Notes under the pieces: model-generated
Database searches by the model: none
What the model saw: the letters and a program-made list of their open reading frames with translations, nothing else
What the model was told of the DNA's origin: nothing
Translations under genes and position numbers: made by a program
Shown: positions 1 through 8,359 of the stretch, piece by piece
How positions within the stretch are numbered: position 1 is the stretch's first letter
How the letters are laid out: every line of letters starts with the position of its first letter
Source: Alphaproteobacteria bacterium bin52
GTDB taxonomy: Bacteria > Pseudomonadota > Alphaproteobacteria > Thalassobaculales > Thalassobaculaceae
Length of the DNA: 38,031 nt
Assembly: GCA_002238645.1 (NCBI GenBank)
Contig: MPMT01000045.1
Span: forward strand, 1 to 38,031
Reading direction: 5' to 3'

Positions 1-128
1 GTGAGCCCGACTGCAGAGCCACGCCTGTACCGCGGATGATCTGCTGCAAGTGCCCACTTGTAGTGCCACTCGGAATCTTATCCGACTGATTACAAAAGAC
101 TTTTTGAACCAAATGTTAAAGATGGGTT
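1..128. mobile_element. foreign AT-richer DNA joined to a truncated gene (possible mobile-element end)
   Basis: This stretch is visibly lower in GC than the rest of the window, with T- and A-rich runs between about 71 and 120. It contains two adjacent imperfect palindromes, AAGTGCCCACTT at 48-59 and AGTGCCACT at 62-70. Protein homology of the neighbouring thiamine-diphosphate enzyme stops abruptly at the codon covering 129-131, so the junction is near 128/129. Short tandem palindromes next to a clean break in a gene resemble the terminal region of an insertion sequence, possibly of the IS21 type. No transposase is visible because the window starts here, so the element type is a guess. Confidence 0.35.
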
Positions 129-1601
129 GATCCAGCCGAACACGGCATTGGAGAAGACGATGAAGGTGATCGGCATCCTGCAGCGCACCACGGTCTCGAA
201 CTCGCCGCAGGTAAACCCGAAACTGCCGTCTCCCATGAGCGCCACCACCTTGCGTTCCGGGCTCCCGACCCAGGCGCCCATGGCGGCGGACATGGCATAG
301 CCGAGCGCACCGTGCGCCCGGTTCGAGAACAGGGTGCGCCCGGCCGTGCGCAGTTCGTAGTAGGCCGAGACATAGGGGCACGGAGTGCCGGGATCGGCCA
401 CCACGATGGCGTCGTCATCAAGCACCGCCCGCAGTGCGGCGATGGTCCGCTCGGGCCGGATCGGCCGCTCGGGGCTTGCGGCCAGTTCCCGGAATGCCGC
501 CCACTTGCGTGCCTTCGCCGGGGCGACCGCCGCGGCACCGCCGAACCCGGGACTGGCGCCGTCGCGGCAGTCAAGAAGCCGGTTCAGCGCCGCGAGCCCG
601 AGCCGGGCATCGCAGACCATGGCGGCTTCGGTCCGGTAAGATGCGGCGATCACCTGGGGATCGCTGTCAAGGTGCAGCACCCGCGTGGTCCGCGCCGGCA
701 CCCGCCAGCGCTCGGTCGTGACCGATCCCGCGCGACACCCGATGAACAGCACCAGGTCAGCGGCCTCCAGGAGCTCGCGCGTCGCCGGCACGCCCCCGTT
801 CGCCCCGACGACGCCAACGGTGTTCGGATGGGTTTCCGGCAGGCTTCCCTGACCGGACACCGTGGTTGCGACCGCGATGTCGAGCCTCTCGACAAGGCGG
901 CGGAATTCGGCCTCGCCGCCCGACAACACGATGCCTCCGCCGCAGACGATCGCGGGAAACCGGGCCGAAAGCAGCGCATCGAGCAGCGCGGCCGCGTCAT
1001 CCTCCGGCGGGGCCGAGGGAAAGGCCGGGTAGGTCGTGTGACGAGGCTCGGCCCACACGGTGTCCGGGTCCACCTGATCGCGCTGCACGTCGATGGGAAA
1101 GCCCAGATGGGCCGCACCCGGCCGCCCGGTGGTCATGGCCCGGAAGGCGGCGCGGACCGCGTCGGGCAGCATGTCCGAGCGATTGATGACCGTGTTCCAC
1201 TTGGTCAGCGGGCGCATCAGCCCGTCCTGGTCGAGTTCGGTCAGCGGGTAGTGCCCGCGCGAGGACACCGCGACGTCCGAGGTGATCGAGAGGATCGGCA
1301 CAGAGGACTCGTTCGCCTCCACCAGGCCCGGCAGGATGTAGGTGGCGCCGCCGCCGGACGGTCCCTCGCAGATGCCCGGCCGGCGCGTCACCCGCGCATA
1401 GCCGTCCGCCATGTAGGCGGCCGAGCGTTCGTCGCGGGTGAGAATGTGCTCGATGCCGTGATCGAGCCGGTAGAGCGCGTCGTAGAACGGCAAGGTGGTG
1501 TCGCCGCACAGCCCGAAGATGTGCCGCACGCCGTGCGCCTCCAGCATCCTCACCATCGCCTCGGCGCCGTTCAGCTGGTTGCCCGGGGTGTCGCTTTTCA
1601 T
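90..1601 (-). CDS. thiamine diphosphate-dependent enzyme (acetolactate synthase-like), C-terminally truncated
   Basis: This is a member of the acetolactate synthase/benzoylformate decarboxylase superfamily, which cleaves or joins 2-keto acids using ThDP. The N-terminal pyrimidine-binding domain holds the expected glutamate (E58, in a DERSAAYMADGYAR motif). A central domain follows, then the pyrophosphate domain with the GDGSF motif at residue 457 and its partner Asn at 485. Relatives run to about 550-580 residues. Here recognisable homology ends at Gly-Trp-Ile (491), and the last 12 residues come from AT-rich DNA unrelated to the family. About 50-70 C-terminal residues are therefore missing, and the protein is probably inactive or altered. 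The substrate cannot be assigned. It is divergent from the MmgE/PrpD gene across 98 bp that carry candidate promoters for both. Confidence 0.85.
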   Translation of the reverse strand: MKSDTPGNQLNGAEAMVRMLEAHGVRHIFGLCGDTTLPFYDALYRLDHGIEHILTRDERSAAYMADGYARVTRRPGICEGPSGGGATYILPGLVEANESSVPILSITSDVAVSSRGHYPLTELDQDGLMRPLTKWNTVINRSDMLPDAVRAAFRAMTTGRPGAAHLGFPIDVQRDQVDPDTVWAEPRHTTYPAFPSAPPEDDAAALLDALLSARFPAIVCGGGIVLSGGEAEFRRLVERLDIAVATTVSGQGSLPETHPNTVGVVGANGGVPATRELLEAADLVLFIGCRAGSVTTERWRVPARTTRVLHLDSDPQVIAASYRTEAAMVCDARLGLAALNRLLDCRDGASPGFGGAAAVAPAKARKWAAFRELAASPERPIRPERTIAALRAVLDDDAIVVADPGTPCPYVSAYYELRTAGRTLFSNRAHGALGYAMSAAMGAWVGSPERKVVALMGDGSFGFTCGEFETVVRCRMPITFIVFSNAVFGWINPSLTFGSKSLL

Positions 1602-1626
1602 CGGTTTCGATCCACCCGGTCCGGGT

Positions 1627-1656
1627 TTGACAGCCCTGTTTCGCTTTCCGTATAGG
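1627..1656 (+). promoter_or_regulatory. candidate sigma-70 promoter of the MmgE/PrpD gene
   Basis: A perfect -35 hexamer TTGACA (1627-1632) is followed after 18 bp by TATAGG (1651-1656). Transcription would begin near 1663, about 37 bp before the start codon at 1700. This is a sequence match only. Confidence 0.5.
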
Positions 1657-1675
1657 GGCCTGTATTCAGGGTCAA
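1649..1675 (-). promoter_or_regulatory. candidate minus-strand promoter with overlapping operator-like inverted repeat
   Basis: On the minus strand TTGACC (1675-1670) lies 15 bp from TATACG (1654-1649), a somewhat short spacer, facing the thiamine-diphosphate enzyme gene. Between the hexamers sits the inverted repeat CCTG-N4-CAGG (1659-1670). It also overlaps the start region of the plus-strand promoter. One regulator bound there could control both divergent genes. No regulator gene is visible nearby. Confidence 0.35.
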
Positions 1676-1699
1676 TAGCACGGAAAGGGCAGCCTGCCG

Positions 1700-3103
1700 A
1701 TGTCCAGCGGCCCCGTTACAAAGGCTGTCGCGGAGTTCATCGCGTCCGCCACCTTCGAGACCCTGCCGGCCGAGGTTGCCGAGAGGATCCGCCTGCTGGT
1801 GTTCGACGCCGTCGGAACGCTCGCCGCCTCCACCCATCCGCTGGTGACCTCGAGTGCCGGGATCGGCGCCTTTGCGGCCGCCCACGGCGGAGCCGGCCCG
1901 GCGACGCTGATCGGCCAGTCGATGAAGACCGACGTGGTCACCGCCGCGCTCGCCAACGGGACCCGGGGCTATGCCATCGACATGGAACCGCACCATCCGG
2001 AGGCGATCCTGCACCCCATCGCCGTCATGCTGCCCACCGCGCTGGCGCTCGGCGAGGCGCGGGCATGCAGCGGTCGCCAGGTGCTCGCGGCGGTCGCGGT
2101 GGGTTGCGAGGTGGCCTACCGGGTCTCGATCGCGCTCGATCCGAAGCAGCTCTACGCACTCGGCTTCCACCCCTCGGCTGTCTGCGGCACCTTCGGCGCC
2201 GCCGCCACGGCCGCGGTCCTGCTCGAACTCGATGCCGGACAGGTCGTGCGCGCGCTCGGCCTGGCCGGACTGCAGGCATCCGGCCTCATGGCCTGGGAAG
2301 ACGATCCGCGCGAGGACGCCCGCCCGTTCCAGATGGGCATGGCTGCCCGAAACGGGATGACGGCGGCGCTGCTGGCCGAGGGCGGTTTCGGTGCCCCGGA
2401 CCGGATCTTCGATGCGGGGCACACCGTCCTGCGGGCCTTCGGCCGCGATGCCGGCGCCGGACCGCTTGCCTCCGGGCCGGACGGGAAGGGCTGGCTCGGT
2501 GTCACCGAGCTCGCGATCAAACCCTACCCCTGTGTCGCCTTCCTGCACCCGGCGCTGGATGCGCTGGACGCACTCGCCGGCGAACACGGGCTCGTGGGCC
2601 GGGATGTCGAGGCGATCCGGCTGCGCTTCGCCGCATCCGGCTGTCACTGCATTGATGCCAACCCGCTCAGGAGCCACTGCGCGCAGTATGTCCTCCCGGT
2701 CCGGCTGGCGCGCGGTGGTCTTGTGTTCACCGACCTGTTTCGCGACCTGAGGGACGAGAACCCCGAGGTGGCGCGGCTCGCCGCGCGCACCGAAGTCGTT
2801 CACGACCACGGCGAATTCGAGGACCTGTTTCCGGACTTCTACGCCGGAGAGGTCACGCTGGTGCTGGCCGACGGACGGACTGTCTCCGGGCGCTGCGACA
2901 TTGCGCGCGGTTATCCCGAGGCGCCGCTTGCCAGGCATGAACTGGACGACAAGTTCACGGACCTGGTGCGCAGCGTGGCAACCCGGCGGCGCTGCGAAGC
3001 GCTCCGTGAAGCGGCAGCCGGGCTCGATGATGCCGGGACCGTGACCACGCTCGCAGGCCTGCTGGGCGAGCCGGCAGTGACCGCACCGGACAGCATGGAC
3101 TGA
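1700..3103 (+). CDS. MmgE/PrpD family protein
   Basis: The 467-residue protein matches the MmgE/PrpD family, whose characterised members include 2-methylcitrate dehydratase and cis-aconitate or itaconate-related enzymes. Visible family features are the N-terminal all-helical domain (residues about 1-260, with the RGYAIDMEPHHPEAILHP segment and a FHPSAVCGTFGAAATAA helix) and a C-terminal domain beginning near the KPYPC motif (about residue 274). Length is normal for the family (about 450-480). The start ATG has only a weak ribosome site but fits the promoter at 1627-1656. It is divergent from a 2-keto-acid-type enzyme, so the pair may act on a common acid. The family is functionally broad, so methylcitrate dehydration is not assumed. 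Confidence 0.88.
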   Translation: MSSGPVTKAVAEFIASATFETLPAEVAERIRLLVFDAVGTLAASTHPLVTSSAGIGAFAAAHGGAGPATLIGQSMKTDVVTAALANGTRGYAIDMEPHHPEAILHPIAVMLPTALALGEARACSGRQVLAAVAVGCEVAYRVSIALDPKQLYALGFHPSAVCGTFGAAATAAVLLELDAGQVVRALGLAGLQASGLMAWEDDPREDARPFQMGMAARNGMTAALLAEGGFGAPDRIFDAGHTVLRAFGRDAGAGPLASGPDGKGWLGVTELAIKPYPCVAFLHPALDALDALAGEHGLVGRDVEAIRLRFAASGCHCIDANPLRSHCAQYVLPVRLARGGLVFTDLFRDLRDENPEVARLAARTEVVHDHGEFEDLFPDFYAGEVTLVLADGRTVSGRCDIARGYPEAPLARHELDDKFTDLVRSVATRRRCEALREAAAGLDDAGTVTTLAGLLGEPAVTAPDSMD

Positions 3104-3120
3104 CAACGTCGATCCGTGAT

Positions 3121-3175
3121 CCCGCCGGCATGCGGCGGGCGCCCCGCCGGCGGGCGGCGGCCCCCCGCCGGCGGA
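3121..3175. repeat. GC-rich palindrome cluster
   Basis: Three closely spaced copies of a CCGCCGGC-type motif occur downstream of the MmgE/PrpD gene. The first forms a 7-bp stem (CCCGCCG/CGGCGGG, 3121-3127 with 3133-3139, 5-nt loop). The second is the perfect 12-bp palindrome CCCGCCGGCGGG (3143-3154). The third lies at about 3164-3175. No T tract follows. It may act as a transcription end or mRNA 3' stabiliser, or be a dispersed palindromic element. The rest of 3104-3351 shows no gene. Confidence 0.4.
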
Positions 3176-3351
3176 TGTTCCATGGAGCCGCCCGGCCGTC
3201 CTTTCGGGGTGTCGGACCGGGCCCGTCCGGCACGCGAACGGCGTCATCGACCCGGTTGCGATGGCCCCGGCGGCCCGGGCACGGGTCGGAGCGCCACGCC
3301 CGTATCCCCGCCGTTCGTGCCGACGCATTCACCACCACGGTTCTTTCCAGC

Positions 3352-3603
3352 ATGATTGCCAAGGAAAAGAAGGGACTTACAAAGCACCCCGAGCTCGGCA
3401 CGTTCAACAACCCGAAACCGCGTGCGGCACGGCCGGGATACTTCGGCATCCGGACCGAGGTCGATCCCACGTTCAAGAAGTTCCTCAACTGGTGGGCCGA
3501 ATGGAACAACCTTCTCGGCCACAACGAACGCCGGATGAGGGAGGCGATGCTGACCTACAGCGGCATCAGCGAAATCCCCGACACGGTGTCCTTCTCGCCG
3601 TGA
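3352..3603 (+). CDS. small protein, possible remnant of a solute-binding protein C-terminus
   Basis: This 83-residue frame starts at ATG 3352 and ends just before a strong hairpin. The protein is basic at the N-terminus and has an aromatic, amphipathic middle (FKKFLNWWAEWNN, residues about 43-55). The pattern GYFGIR...DPTFKKFLNWW resembles the last part of family-3 periplasmic solute-binding proteins, where a hydrophobic strand is followed by a helix of the form D-x-x-F-x-x-x-(V/L)-N-W. If so, this is a 3' fragment of a lost transporter gene rather than a working small gene. The frame stays open upstream to 3130, but that part is arginine-rich and unlike any protein. The ribosome site is poor. 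Confidence 0.4.
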   Translation: MIAKEKKGLTKHPELGTFNNPKPRAARPGYFGIRTEVDPTFKKFLNWWAEWNNLLGHNERRMREAMLTYSGISEIPDTVSFSP

Positions 3604-3622
3604 CCCGACCGTCCTTCCCGGG

Positions 3623-3642
3623 GCCCCGCCGTCCGGCGGGGC
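3623..3642. terminator. hairpin between convergent genes (bidirectional terminator candidate)
   Basis: A perfect 8-bp stem, GCCCCGCC/GGCGGGGC, with a 4-nt GTCC loop lies between the convergent small ORF (ends 3603) and ptsP (ends 3670). There is no clear T tract, which is common in high-GC genomes. Confidence 0.5.
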
Positions 3643-3669
3643 TCCGCCTCCCGCCCGCGACGGGCAGCC

Positions 3670-5934
3670 TCAGACCGGGACCCGGTGGTCGCGTACAAAC
3701 GCGTCCAGAACCGTGCGGAAGCGTCCGGTACCGGTGGCAAGCTCCCGTTCGAGGAGGCCGGCGAGTTCCGCCGTACTGCACGCCAGCAGCGCCTCCTTGA
3801 CCGGACCGACCGCATCGGGCGACATCGACAGCGTGCGGTAGCCCAACCCGACCAGGGCAAGCGCCTCGAGCGGCCGGCTCGCCATCTCGCCGCAGAGCGA
3901 CAGCGGAACCCGGTTGGTCTCGCAGCAACGGACAACGTGCCTCAGCATGCGCAGGAACGGTGCGTCCAGCGGATCGTAGCGGTGCGAGACATTTGGGTTG
4001 CCGCGGTCGGCCGCGAAGCTGAACTGCAACAGGTCATTGCTGCCGACCGCAGCGAAGTCGACCCGGGGCAACAGCTCGTCAAGCTGCCAGAGCAGCGAGG
4101 GAGTTTCGATCATGACCCCGAGTTCGAGCCGACAGGCAACGGGCCTGCCGCGTTCACTGGCGCGGTCGCATTCGCGCTCGATCATCCGGCGCGCCTGTTC
4201 GAACTCGTCGGCGGTGCACACCATCGGCACCATGAGGCGAAGAGTGCGCCCGGCGGCGGCCTCGAGCAGGGCCCTCACCTGTCGGCGAAGGACACCCGGC
4301 CGGTCGAGCAGGATCCTGAGTGACCGCCACCCCAGTGCCGGGTTCTCCTCGCCGCCCGGTGCCAGCGCCGTCAGCCGCTTGTCGCCGCCGGCGTCGAGGG
4401 CCCGGAAAGTGACCGGGTAGTCGCCGGCGGCTTCCAGAATGCGGCGGTAGAGTTCGGTCTGCGCCGCAAGGTCGGGCGCATCGCGTCGGGTCATGAAGGC
4501 GATCTCGGTGCGATACAGCCCCACCCCCTCGGCCCCGGTGGCGGACAGCTCGGCAAGATCGACCAGCAGGCCGGCATTCAGCTGCAGCGCGACAGCGACA
4601 CCGTCGCGGGTAACGCACGGCGTGTCCCGTCCTGCCGCAAACCGCGCACGCTGGACCCGGCGCGCTTCCAGCGAGCGCAGGAACTGCTCGCGGACCTGCT
4701 CGCGCGGACGCAGGAACACCTGGCCGTTGTCGCCGTCGACGATCACGGTGTCACCGGGTTCCACATCAGTCATGACGCTCTCGGCACGTCCGACCACCGG
4801 GATCTGGAGCGCACGCGCGACGATCGAGACGTGGGCGGTGGCGGTTCCTTCTTCCAGCACCACCGCGCGCAGGCGTTTCCGGTCATAGGCCAGCAGGTCG
4901 GCCGGTCCCAGGGTGCGTGCAACCAGGACGGCATCGTCCGGCAGTTCCGGCGGGGTGGCCGGCACGCCGCGCTCGCGCGCAAGTGCTGCCATCAGTTCGT
5001 CGGCCAGCGCCTCGAAGTCAACCAGCCGTTCACGCAGGTAGGCGTCGGAGATGCTGCCCATGCGCATCCGGGTGTCGTTGAGCACCCGTTGCACGGCGGC
5101 TTCCGCAGTCAGTCCGTCGTCAACCGCCTCGCGCATGCGGTGCAACCAGCCACGGTCACGCGCGAACATGCGATAGGTCTCGAGCACGTCCGACGTCGCT
5201 CCGTGCCCTGCGAGCTGCGCCTGCCCGACCAGGCTGTCCAGTCGCCCGTGCATGTCGGCGAGCGCGGTCTCCAGCCGGCGGCGTTCGGCGGCCGGGTCCT
5301 CGGCCACCACCGGCACCTCGAGGAGAAGGCGCCGGTGCAGGAAGGCGCGGCCGAGGGCCAGGCCCGGGACCAGACAGGAGCCGGCGATGCGCATCGGTCC
5401 GGTTTCGGCACCCTGCTCTTCGGCCACGTCACCGGGTAACAGGCTCGCAAGCGCCATGGCGAAGGTCTCGAGAGTCTCGATCTCCTCGTCGGCATAGTGA
5501 CGCCGGGTCCGGTTCTGCACCACGATCACGCCGAGCAGGCGTTCCGAACGCAGGATGGGAACCCCCATCAGCGACTGGAAGATCTCCTCGCCGGTCTCCG
5601 GACGGTAGGCGAACTTCGGATGGGCCTGGGCATCGGACAGGGCCAGGGGCCGGGTGGAGGCGGCGATGTCACCGACAAGACCTTCACCGACGCGCAGCCG
5701 GGTCCGGCGCACCGCCTCCGGGTTCAGACCTTCGGTCGCCCACAGTTCCAACGTGCGATCGGAGCGGCGCACGTAGATCGAGCAAACCTCCGCCGACATG
5801 TCGGCGGCAACGATACGCACGATCAGCTCGAGCCGTTCCTGGTAGGTGGCCGCCTGGGCCATGACATCACGCAGCCGGCGCAGCATGCGCCGGGGCCGGT
5901 TTCCCATGCCGTCGTGCCGGATGCTCCCGGTCAT
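3670..5934 (-). CDS. ptsP: phosphoenolpyruvate-protein phosphotransferase PtsP (enzyme I-Ntr)
   Basis: First enzyme of the nitrogen-related phosphotransferase system: it autophosphorylates with PEP and passes phosphate to NPr and then EIIA-Ntr, a regulatory chain in the cytoplasm. Order of parts: GAF sensor domain (residues about 25-165), PEP-utiliser N-terminal/HPr-binding region (about 185-305), swivelling phosphohistidine domain with TAHVSIVAR (phospho-His 368), and PEP-utiliser TIM barrel with the GSNDLLQFSFAADR motif and the catalytic Cys in SLCGEMAS. The 754-residue length fits GAF-type enzyme I. It lies 24 bp downstream of lysC on the same strand and is probably cotranscribed. An internal start at 5907 is possible. 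It has no fused HPr or EIIA domain. Confidence 0.95.
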   Translation of the reverse strand: MTGSIRHDGMGNRPRRMLRRLRDVMAQAATYQERLELIVRIVAADMSAEVCSIYVRRSDRTLELWATEGLNPEAVRRTRLRVGEGLVGDIAASTRPLALSDAQAHPKFAYRPETGEEIFQSLMGVPILRSERLLGVIVVQNRTRRHYADEEIETLETFAMALASLLPGDVAEEQGAETGPMRIAGSCLVPGLALGRAFLHRRLLLEVPVVAEDPAAERRRLETALADMHGRLDSLVGQAQLAGHGATSDVLETYRMFARDRGWLHRMREAVDDGLTAEAAVQRVLNDTRMRMGSISDAYLRERLVDFEALADELMAALARERGVPATPPELPDDAVLVARTLGPADLLAYDRKRLRAVVLEEGTATAHVSIVARALQIPVVGRAESVMTDVEPGDTVIVDGDNGQVFLRPREQVREQFLRSLEARRVQRARFAAGRDTPCVTRDGVAVALQLNAGLLVDLAELSATGAEGVGLYRTEIAFMTRRDAPDLAAQTELYRRILEAAGDYPVTFRALDAGGDKRLTALAPGGEENPALGWRSLRILLDRPGVLRRQVRALLEAAAGRTLRLMVPMVCTADEFEQARRMIERECDRASERGRPVACRLELGVMIETPSLLWQLDELLPRVDFAAVGSNDLLQFSFAADRGNPNVSHRYDPLDAPFLRMLRHVVRCCETNRVPLSLCGEMASRPLEALALVGLGYRTLSMSPDAVGPVKEALLACSTAELAGLLERELATGTGRFRTVLDAFVRDHRVPV

Positions 5935-5958
5935 GTCAGTCGAAACGGGTCATGGCGA

Positions 5959-7182
5959 TCAGGATGCCATGTCCAGTCCGTAGGCAGTGTGCAGGGCACG
6001 CAGCGCTAGCTCGGTGTAGTCATCGGCAATCAGCACGCTGACCTTGATTTCGGAGGTCGAGATCACCTCGATGTTGATCCCGCGATCCGCAAGCGTCTGG
6101 AACATGATCTTCGCGACGCCGGGCTGCGACCGCATGCCCACTCCCACCACCGAGATCTTGGCGACGGAGGCGTCCGCCAGCACGTCGGTAAACCCGATCT
6201 CGTCGGTCAGTCTTTTGAGCACCGGCACTGCGCGGTCGAGGTCACTGCGGCTGACGGTGAAGGTGAGGTCGGTGGTTTCGCCGTCCTCCGACACGTTCTG
6301 CACGATCATGTCGACATTGATCGCCGCGTCGGCCAGGGCACCGAATATGGTTCCGGCAACCCCCGGCCGGTCCCTGACCGCGCGCAGCGTGATCTTGGCC
6401 TCGTCGGGGCTGTAGGCAATTCCGGTGACCGATTGCTGTTCCATGATCTCTTCCTCGCCGACCACCAGGGTTCCCGGAGCGGAACTGAAACTGGAGAGCA
6501 CCTGCAGCCGCACGGCATAGCGCATGGCAAGCGCGACCGAGCGCGGATGCAGGACCCGGGCTCCCTGGGAGGCCAGTTCAAGCATTTCCTCGTAGGTGAT
6601 GCGATCGATCTTGCGGGCGCCGGTGACGATCCGCGGGTCGCAGGTATAGACGCCGTCCACATCCGTGTAGATGTCGCACCGGTCGGCCGCGAGGGCCGCC
6701 GCAAGTGCCACCGCCGACGTGTCGGAACCGCCCCTGCCCAACGTGGTGAGCCGGTTGTCCGGGCCCAGACCCTGGAATCCGGCGACCACCGCCACCTGTC
6801 CCCGGGTCAGCCGTTCGCCGATCCCGTCGGTCGCGATCGCGTCGATGCGCGCGTTGCCGTGCACGCCATCGGTGCGGAACGGCAGCTGCCAGGCCAGCCA
6901 CGAGCGGGCTTCGATGCCAAAGTCCTGCAGCGCAAGGGCGAGCAGGCCGCTGGTCACCTGTTCGCCGGACGTCACCACCGCATCGTACTCCCGCGCGTCG
7001 TGCATGCGGCTGATCTCGGTGGTCCACGACGCCAGCTGGTTGGTGACACCGGCCATCGCCGAAACCACGACCGCGACCTCGTGCCCGTCCGCCACTTCGC
7101 GTTGGACAATCCTGGCGACCGTGCGTATGCGTTCGATGTCGGCGACGGAGGTGCCGCCGAACTTGAGAACAATGCGGGCCAT
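5959..7182 (-). CDS. lysC: aspartate kinase
   Basis: Phosphorylates L-aspartate to aspartyl-4-phosphate, the committed step to lysine, threonine, methionine and diaminopimelate. The kinase domain begins with KFGGTSV (from residue 7) and includes the TLGRGGSDTSA segment. Two C-terminal ACT domains (about 265-335 and 345-407) carry the feedback control typical of the family. I chose ATG 7182 because the conserved MARIVLKFGG begins there; an upstream in-frame ATG at 7254 would add a non-conserved arginine-rich leader. The 407-residue length matches the monofunctional alpha-subunit form. It is followed by ptsP and divergent from ubiG across 122 bp. Confidence 0.96.
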   Translation of the reverse strand: MARIVLKFGGTSVADIERIRTVARIVQREVADGHEVAVVVSAMAGVTNQLASWTTEISRMHDAREYDAVVTSGEQVTSGLLALALQDFGIEARSWLAWQLPFRTDGVHGNARIDAIATDGIGERLTRGQVAVVAGFQGLGPDNRLTTLGRGGSDTSAVALAAALAADRCDIYTDVDGVYTCDPRIVTGARKIDRITYEEMLELASQGARVLHPRSVALAMRYAVRLQVLSSFSSAPGTLVVGEEEIMEQQSVTGIAYSPDEAKITLRAVRDRPGVAGTIFGALADAAINVDMIVQNVSEDGETTDLTFTVSRSDLDRAVPVLKRLTDEIGFTDVLADASVAKISVVGVGMRSQPGVAKIMFQTLADRGINIEVISTSEIKVSVLIADDYTELALRALHTAYGLDMAS

Positions 7183-7259
7183 TGCCGCCGATCCAGTCGT
7201 GAAGACGCGGGAGCCGATCCGGTGCGAAGGGATGTCCCGCCGGAGCCGGAGCATTCATA

Positions 7260-7283
7260 CTTGCCGGCTTGGCGGGGGGCAAG
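7260..7283. promoter_or_regulatory. inverted repeat ahead of ubiG
   Basis: CTTGCC (7260-7265) and GGCAAG (7278-7283) form a 6-bp inverted repeat with a 12-nt G-rich loop, ending 13 bp before the AGGAG ribosome site of ubiG. It could be an operator or a leader hairpin, but no T tract or leader peptide is seen. Weak evidence. Confidence 0.25.
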
Positions 7284-7304
7284 CGCACAGACGGAACAGG
7301 AGTG

Positions 7305-8024
7305 ATGACGGCACAGGTTGATCCGGCGGAAATAAGGCGGTTTTCGGCACTGTCCGACCAGTGGTGGGCGCCGGACGGTCCGCTCGGCCAGCTGCACCGC
7401 ATGACGCCGGCACGCATGCAGATCATCCGCAACGCCCTGGCCCCGGACACGGACGATCCCGGTCCCCTCGCCGGGCTCTCGATCCTCGACGTCGGCTGCG
7501 GCGGCGGGCTGCTGTGCGAACCGCTCACACGGCTCGGCGCACGGGTCACCGGTCTTGACGCGTCGCCGGAAGCCGTCGAGGCCGCGCGGGCCCATGCCCG
7601 CCAGTCGGGCCTCGACATCACCTATTGCGCCGGCACCCTGGACGACCCGGAGGTGGCGGGACCGTACGACGCGGTCATCGCGTCGGAGGTGATCGAGCAC
7701 GTTCCCGATCCGGCAGTGCTGCTGTCAGGCATCGCGCGCGTGTTGCGCCCCGGAGGCACCGTGGTAGTCACCACGCTCAACCGGACCAGCCGTTCCCTCC
7801 TCATCGCCAAGCTGCTGGCGGAATACGTGCTCAGGCTGGTTCCGGCCCGCACCCATGACTGGCGCCGGTTCCTCACACCGTCCGAACTCTCGCGGCTGCT
7901 TGCCGGCGCCGGGTTCTCGGTCACCGCCACTACCGGCATCGTCTACCGGGTGCTGCGGGACCGTTTCGAGCCGGGAGACGACCTCTCGATCAACTACGCG
8001 GTCTGCGCGCGCCTCGAGCGGTAG
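7305..8024 (+). CDS. ubiG: ubiquinone biosynthesis O-methyltransferase UbiG
   Basis: Class I SAM methyltransferase that performs both O-methylations of the ubiquinone ring. The SAM-binding motif DVGCGGG is at residues 62-68, the acidic motif at LDAS, and the EVIEHVPDPAVLL segment is typical of UbiG. The opening DPAEIRRFSALSDQWW is the family N-terminus. ATG 7305 is chosen because it follows an AGGAG site and starts just before that conserved block. An ATG at 7269 would add 12 non-conserved residues. Length 239 is normal. It is divergent from lysC, an arrangement I recall from alphaproteobacteria, and convergent with the DUF1178 gene. Confidence 0.94.
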   Translation: MTAQVDPAEIRRFSALSDQWWAPDGPLGQLHRMTPARMQIIRNALAPDTDDPGPLAGLSILDVGCGGGLLCEPLTRLGARVTGLDASPEAVEAARAHARQSGLDITYCAGTLDDPEVAGPYDAVIASEVIEHVPDPAVLLSGIARVLRPGGTVVVTTLNRTSRSLLIAKLLAEYVLRLVPARTHDWRRFLTPSELSRLLAGAGFSVTATTGIVYRVLRDRFEPGDDLSINYAVCARLER

Positions 8025-8359
8025 ACGGACACGGGCGAAGCAGCCGTCATGCCCGGGGCAAGGGACTCCCGCACACTGCATCGGAGCTCGGCGCACCAGC
8101 CCGCGCCCGGTCGGCGTCGGAAGCCTCGACCCTGCCGGGGCGGGAGACCCGGCTCCTTCGTCCGGGGCACCGGACCCGGAGTTCATTCGCTGCCCCTGCC
8201 CTTTGGCGCCTGTCACCTCCTTGCGGTACTGCAAACCGCCGGGACTCCCATGCCGGAACCGGCCTGCGGAGCTCTCCGCCGCCGCTGTCTTTCGGAGATT
8301 CCTCTGGTTTGCCGCGGTCCCGCGGGTTTCCGGCGTTCCGGTACGTGGCAGGGGCCGCC
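8025..8359. other. 335-bp convergent intergenic region, no gene seen
   Basis: This lies between the ends of ubiG and the DUF1178 gene. The only clear structure is a perfect 6-bp hairpin, GTCCGG-GGCA-CCGGAC (8160-8175), which may end transcription from either side. Open frames here have no recognisable protein features. Confidence 0.4.

Noticed and set aside
312..1655. Long plus-strand open frame opposite the ThDP enzyme gene
   Set aside because: Arg/Gly/His-rich translation with no family features; a typical antisense shadow in high-GC DNA.
7183..7304. Lysine riboswitch upstream of lysC
   Set aside because: The 122-bp divergent spacer is too short and lacks the expected multi-helix layout; only a short inverted repeat near ubiG is present.
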